A stretch of DNA of 6,524 nt from Candidatus Pacearchaeota archaeon (GTDB lineage: Archaea; Nanobdellota; Nanobdellia; Pacearchaeales; GW2011-AR1). Where the stretch lies: assembly GCA_002688165.1 (NCBI GenBank), contig NZCB01000029.1, positions 4,194-10,717 on the forward strand. Direction: 5' to 3'. Position numbers and translations under genes: made by a program. Position 1 is the first letter of the stretch. Each line of letters starts with the position of its first letter. Shown one piece after another: positions 4,612-6,524 of this stretch. A model generated the notes under the pieces. That model was not told the DNA's origin, ran no database searches, and was given only the letters and a program-made list of their open reading frames with translations.

Positions 4612-6524
4612 TTAAAATCCAAACTCTAAGAACTCTCCACTACTTGTCTGAACATTAGATTGTGAGGGCCTCACAATTATAGAACAACTATTAGGGAATG
4701 GTTGATTATTATATCTATCCTTGCATCTAACATAATAATTTTTATTCAACTGCCATTCTGAAGTATGTATATAACTATCAAGACTTGTCATCTGAATCCC
4801 AGATTCAACCTCAAAATTACAATCAGTATTTGAATAAGTACACTCTGCCTTTTCATCAGTAATTATCTTCAACTCAGTTTCCCTATAAACTCTAACAATC
4901 TTCGGACTACTTCTATCTGTTTGAACATTAAAACTACTAGATCTATAATCTGCATTTCCACCAAGATCTACACACTTGAAATAATATGTATAACTACCTT
5001 CAACTAAATCTTGTCTTTGAGTATGAACGCTAGTCTTTGTATCATGGAACAACACATAATCTTCTTCATTCAATGGAGGTTCATTATCTGCATCATTATA
5101 ATAATAACAAAGCGCATTACCATTCTCATGACCATTATCTGTTTTTATCTTCAACTCAACTGGCAATACATCAGCAGCCCCCCTTATTGTTTCATTAGGA
5201 GTAATTTCTAAAATATTCAAAGGTTGAGTCCCAATCAATTTATAAGAATAACTTTGAGTATTCACATTCCTATCTCCTTCTGGCTTTTGAGGCTGATCTT
5301 TACATCTAAAATAATAATCATTATCTATCCTATCTTGTATTCCAGTCAATGTAGTTTTACAAGTATACAAATTCTTATTATTCATCTGGAACACTCTCGT
5401 AGCACAACTCATTTGCTGTTCCATATTATCATAACTCTGATCTGTTCTACTCCACTTACATTCACTAGGTTCATTTACATAAACTTCTAAATCAAAATCA
5501 CTCTGATTAAATCTAACTGGATTACCGCTTGGAATATTAACTTCAGCAATTATTGGAGGGGTTGTATCAGGTCCTGCTTCAACACAGAAATTAACGCTAT
5601 AAGCATCTTGATTAAAATTACCATTAGCATCTTGACATCTAATAAACAAAGTATATTCTCCATCATTTTGTAATTCAGGATTCTCAGCATTCAATGCATC
5701 AGGTCCTGGTAATGATAACTTCTCACTATGATTATATGTAAACAAATTACTTCCATTAACAAAGAAATTCATATCCTCATAACTAGTTGTCAAATTATAA
5801 TCTATCTTACATTGTGCAGGTTCATTAGTATCAAAAGTAAAACTTAATGGAAAGAACGCTCTTATACATTCATTATCTTTTGGTTTAATAATAACTCCTG
5901 TAGCAGGAGGCCTTATACTATTATCTGGCTTAAAATCATGATCTCTACTTACTTCCTTAAATTCAATTATTGGACTATTAACATCTCCAGGATTTACCCA
6001 AACACATCTTTGTTCTTCACTTCCTGCATTAACAATCTGACAAGCTTGCCCTAAACTTCTACAAGTATATTCACTACATTCCTCAAACTCATTACATAAT
6101 TCACAATCTCCTCCACCTATTGGAGCTTGCCAAGGCAAACAATAAAATTCAGTTATTTCCTGGCTAGCTTTCTTATATGTAAAAGCAAATATCAATCCCG
6201 CCACAACCAACCCCAAAACCATTGAATCTGTTTGAGTTGCTCCACTAGCTTGTGCAAATGCAACAACTGCTCCCCCAATAGCTCCAGCAATTGCACCCCA
6301 TTGCGCACCATCATCTCCTCCAGCCAAAGCACCTATCGTTCCAAATATTCCTGCACCAGCACCACCCCAATAAAGAGCATTTCCTACAACTTGATTATTC
6401 AAAAAACCTCCAAAAATCCCTCCTTCACCTCCTCCAGGAGGCATAGGTGGAAAACCGCCTGGTGGCGTTGACCCTGGTGGACTTCCAGGTGGAGTTGTTC
6501 CTTCAGTTCCAGGTATTGGAGGTC
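4612..6524 (-). CDS. Large DPANN-type surface protein: glycine-zipper membrane part, Cys cluster, four Ig-like repeats (5' end missing)
   Basis: The frame stays open through the right edge, so the N-terminus lies outside the window. The ATG at 6444 is probably internal; numbering here is from it. In order: a Pro/Gly-rich linker with PPG repeats (26 codons upstream to residue 9); two glycine-zipper hydrophobic segments (about 20-43 and 49-66); a more ordinary transmembrane helix (about 74-90) followed by KK; a cluster of seven cysteines (102, 114, 117, 123, 128, 135, 147); then four degenerate Ig-like repeats (about 190-290, 296-406, 407-512, 513-593). Each repeat has one cysteine early and one in a (Y/F)-x-(R/K)-C-x-D motif. 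Sequons at N217, N230, N238, N313 and N417 fit an extracellular location. The segments around L-P-G-P-D-A-L-N-A-E-N and C-Q-D-A-N-G-N are ones I recall as conserved in an uncharacterised Woesearchaeota/Pacearchaeota family. No enzyme motif; a structural or adhesive envelope role is inferred. Confidence 0.85.
   Translation of the reverse strand, partial: PPIPGTEGTTPPGSPPGSTPPGGFPPMPPGGGEGGIFGGFLNNQVVGNALYWGGAGAGIFGTIGALAGGDDGAQWGAIAGAIGGAVVAFAQASGATQTDSMVLGLVVAGLIFAFTYKKASQEITEFYCLPWQAPIGGGDCELCNEFEECSEYTCRSLGQACQIVNAGSEEQRCVWVNPGDVNSPIIEFKEVSRDHDFKPDNSIRPPATGVIIKPKDNECIRAFFPLSFTFDTNEPAQCKIDYNLTTSYEDMNFFVNGSNLFTYNHSEKLSLPGPDALNAENPELQNDGEYTLFIRCQDANGNFNQDAYSVNFCVEAGPDTTPPIIAEVNIPSGNPVRFNQSDFDLEVYVNEPSECKWSRTDQSYDNMEQQMSCATRVFQMNNKNLYTCKTTLTGIQDRIDNDYYFRCKDQPQKPEGDRNVNTQSYSYKLIGTQPLNILEITPNETIRGAADVLPVELKIKTDNGHENGNALCYYYNDADNEPPLNEEDYVLFHDTKTSVHTQRQDLVEGSYTYYFKCVDLGGNADYRSSSFNVQTDRSSPKIVRVYRETELKIITDEKAECTYSNTDCNFEVESGIQMTSLDSYIHTSEWQLNKNYYVRCKDRYNNQPFPNSCSIIVRPSQSNVQTSSGEFLEFGF
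4666..5877 (-). repeat. Four tandem degenerate Ig-like repeats with paired cysteines
   Basis: This is a protein-level repeat inside the long minus-strand gene. The cysteine pairs are C212/C270, C329/C381, C446/C491 and C535/C574. The second of each pair lies in F-I-R-C-Q-D, Y-F-R-C-K-D, Y-F-K-C-V-D and Y-V-R-C-K-D, and the first three repeats end in a strand with alternating aromatic or hydrophobic residues. The first cysteine follows E-P-A-Q, E-P-S-E, G-N-A-L and E-K-A-E. A disulfide within each Ig-like sandwich is the likely meaning. The repeats are too diverged to be seen as DNA repeats. Confidence 0.65.
6427..6522 (-). repeat. Pro/Gly-rich PPG repeat linker
   Basis: The codons read through repeated P-P-G-S, P-P-G-S-T, P-P-G-G-F and M-P-P-G-G-G units. 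This is a collagen-like, low-complexity stretch, more GC-rich than the surroundings because of CCN and GGN codons. It joins an unseen N-terminal part to the membrane segments and is most likely an extended, flexible linker rather than a triple helix, because the triplet register is not kept. Confidence 0.7.

Noticed and set aside
5011..5490. Two plus-strand open frames rich in Ile, Ser and Thr
   Set aside because: Their composition is what antisense reading of AT-rich coding DNA produces, and they lie inside the Ig-repeat region of the minus-strand gene.
6444..6444. ATG at 6444 as the true start of the long minus-strand gene
   Set aside because: The same frame stays open for 26 further codons to the window edge with a matching Pro/Gly-rich composition, and there is no promoter, Shine-Dalgarno or signal peptide before the ATG.
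6232..6471. Plus-strand Ser/Thr/Cys-rich open frame
   Set aside because: It is the antisense shadow of the Gly/Ala/Pro-rich membrane and linker segment, and no promoter is visible before it.

Overview
The window looks like chromosomal DNA from a DPANN archaeon, most likely of the Woesearchaeota/Pacearchaeota kind. The evidence is: visibly AT-rich DNA with AGA-dominated arginine codons; archaeal TATA boxes (TTTAAATA, TTTATATA, TTTATAAA) placed so that transcripts would be leaderless or nearly so; a short protein beginning MNKRGQLTVF, an N-terminus I recall as common in these lineages; and a large multidomain surface protein whose Cys-rich and Ig-like segments I recall from the same groups. No search was possible, so the lineage is a judgement from sequence style.

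Layout. A three-gene minus-strand operon runs from 3228 down to 63: a pilin-like membrane-anchored protein (2497-3228), a secreted HELGH zinc metallopeptidase (653-2497) and a small protein with a signal peptide and a C-terminal membrane anchor (63-653). Both junctions are TAATG, with stop and start sharing one base. Downstream, at the window edge, the first six codons of another minus-strand gene (1-18) follow a good TATA box. A 176-bp divergent region (3229-3404) holds two promoters facing opposite ways and an 18-bp perfect palindrome. The plus-strand gene 3405-4571 encodes a protein with a twin-arginine (Tat) signal. It converges, across 40 bp, on a long minus-strand gene (4612 to beyond 6524). 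That gene encodes a Pro/Gly-rich linker, glycine-zipper membrane segments, a seven-cysteine cluster and four degenerate Ig-like repeats.

Theme. Every substantial gene encodes an exported or membrane-anchored protein, with four different export/anchoring styles: class III/pilin-like, Sec plus free secretion, Sec plus C-terminal anchor, and Tat. The window therefore reads as a cell-envelope locus. The operon suggests a surface peptidase produced with two anchored partners, but the substrate is unknown. There are no RNA genes, CRISPR arrays, mobile elements or replication features that I can support.
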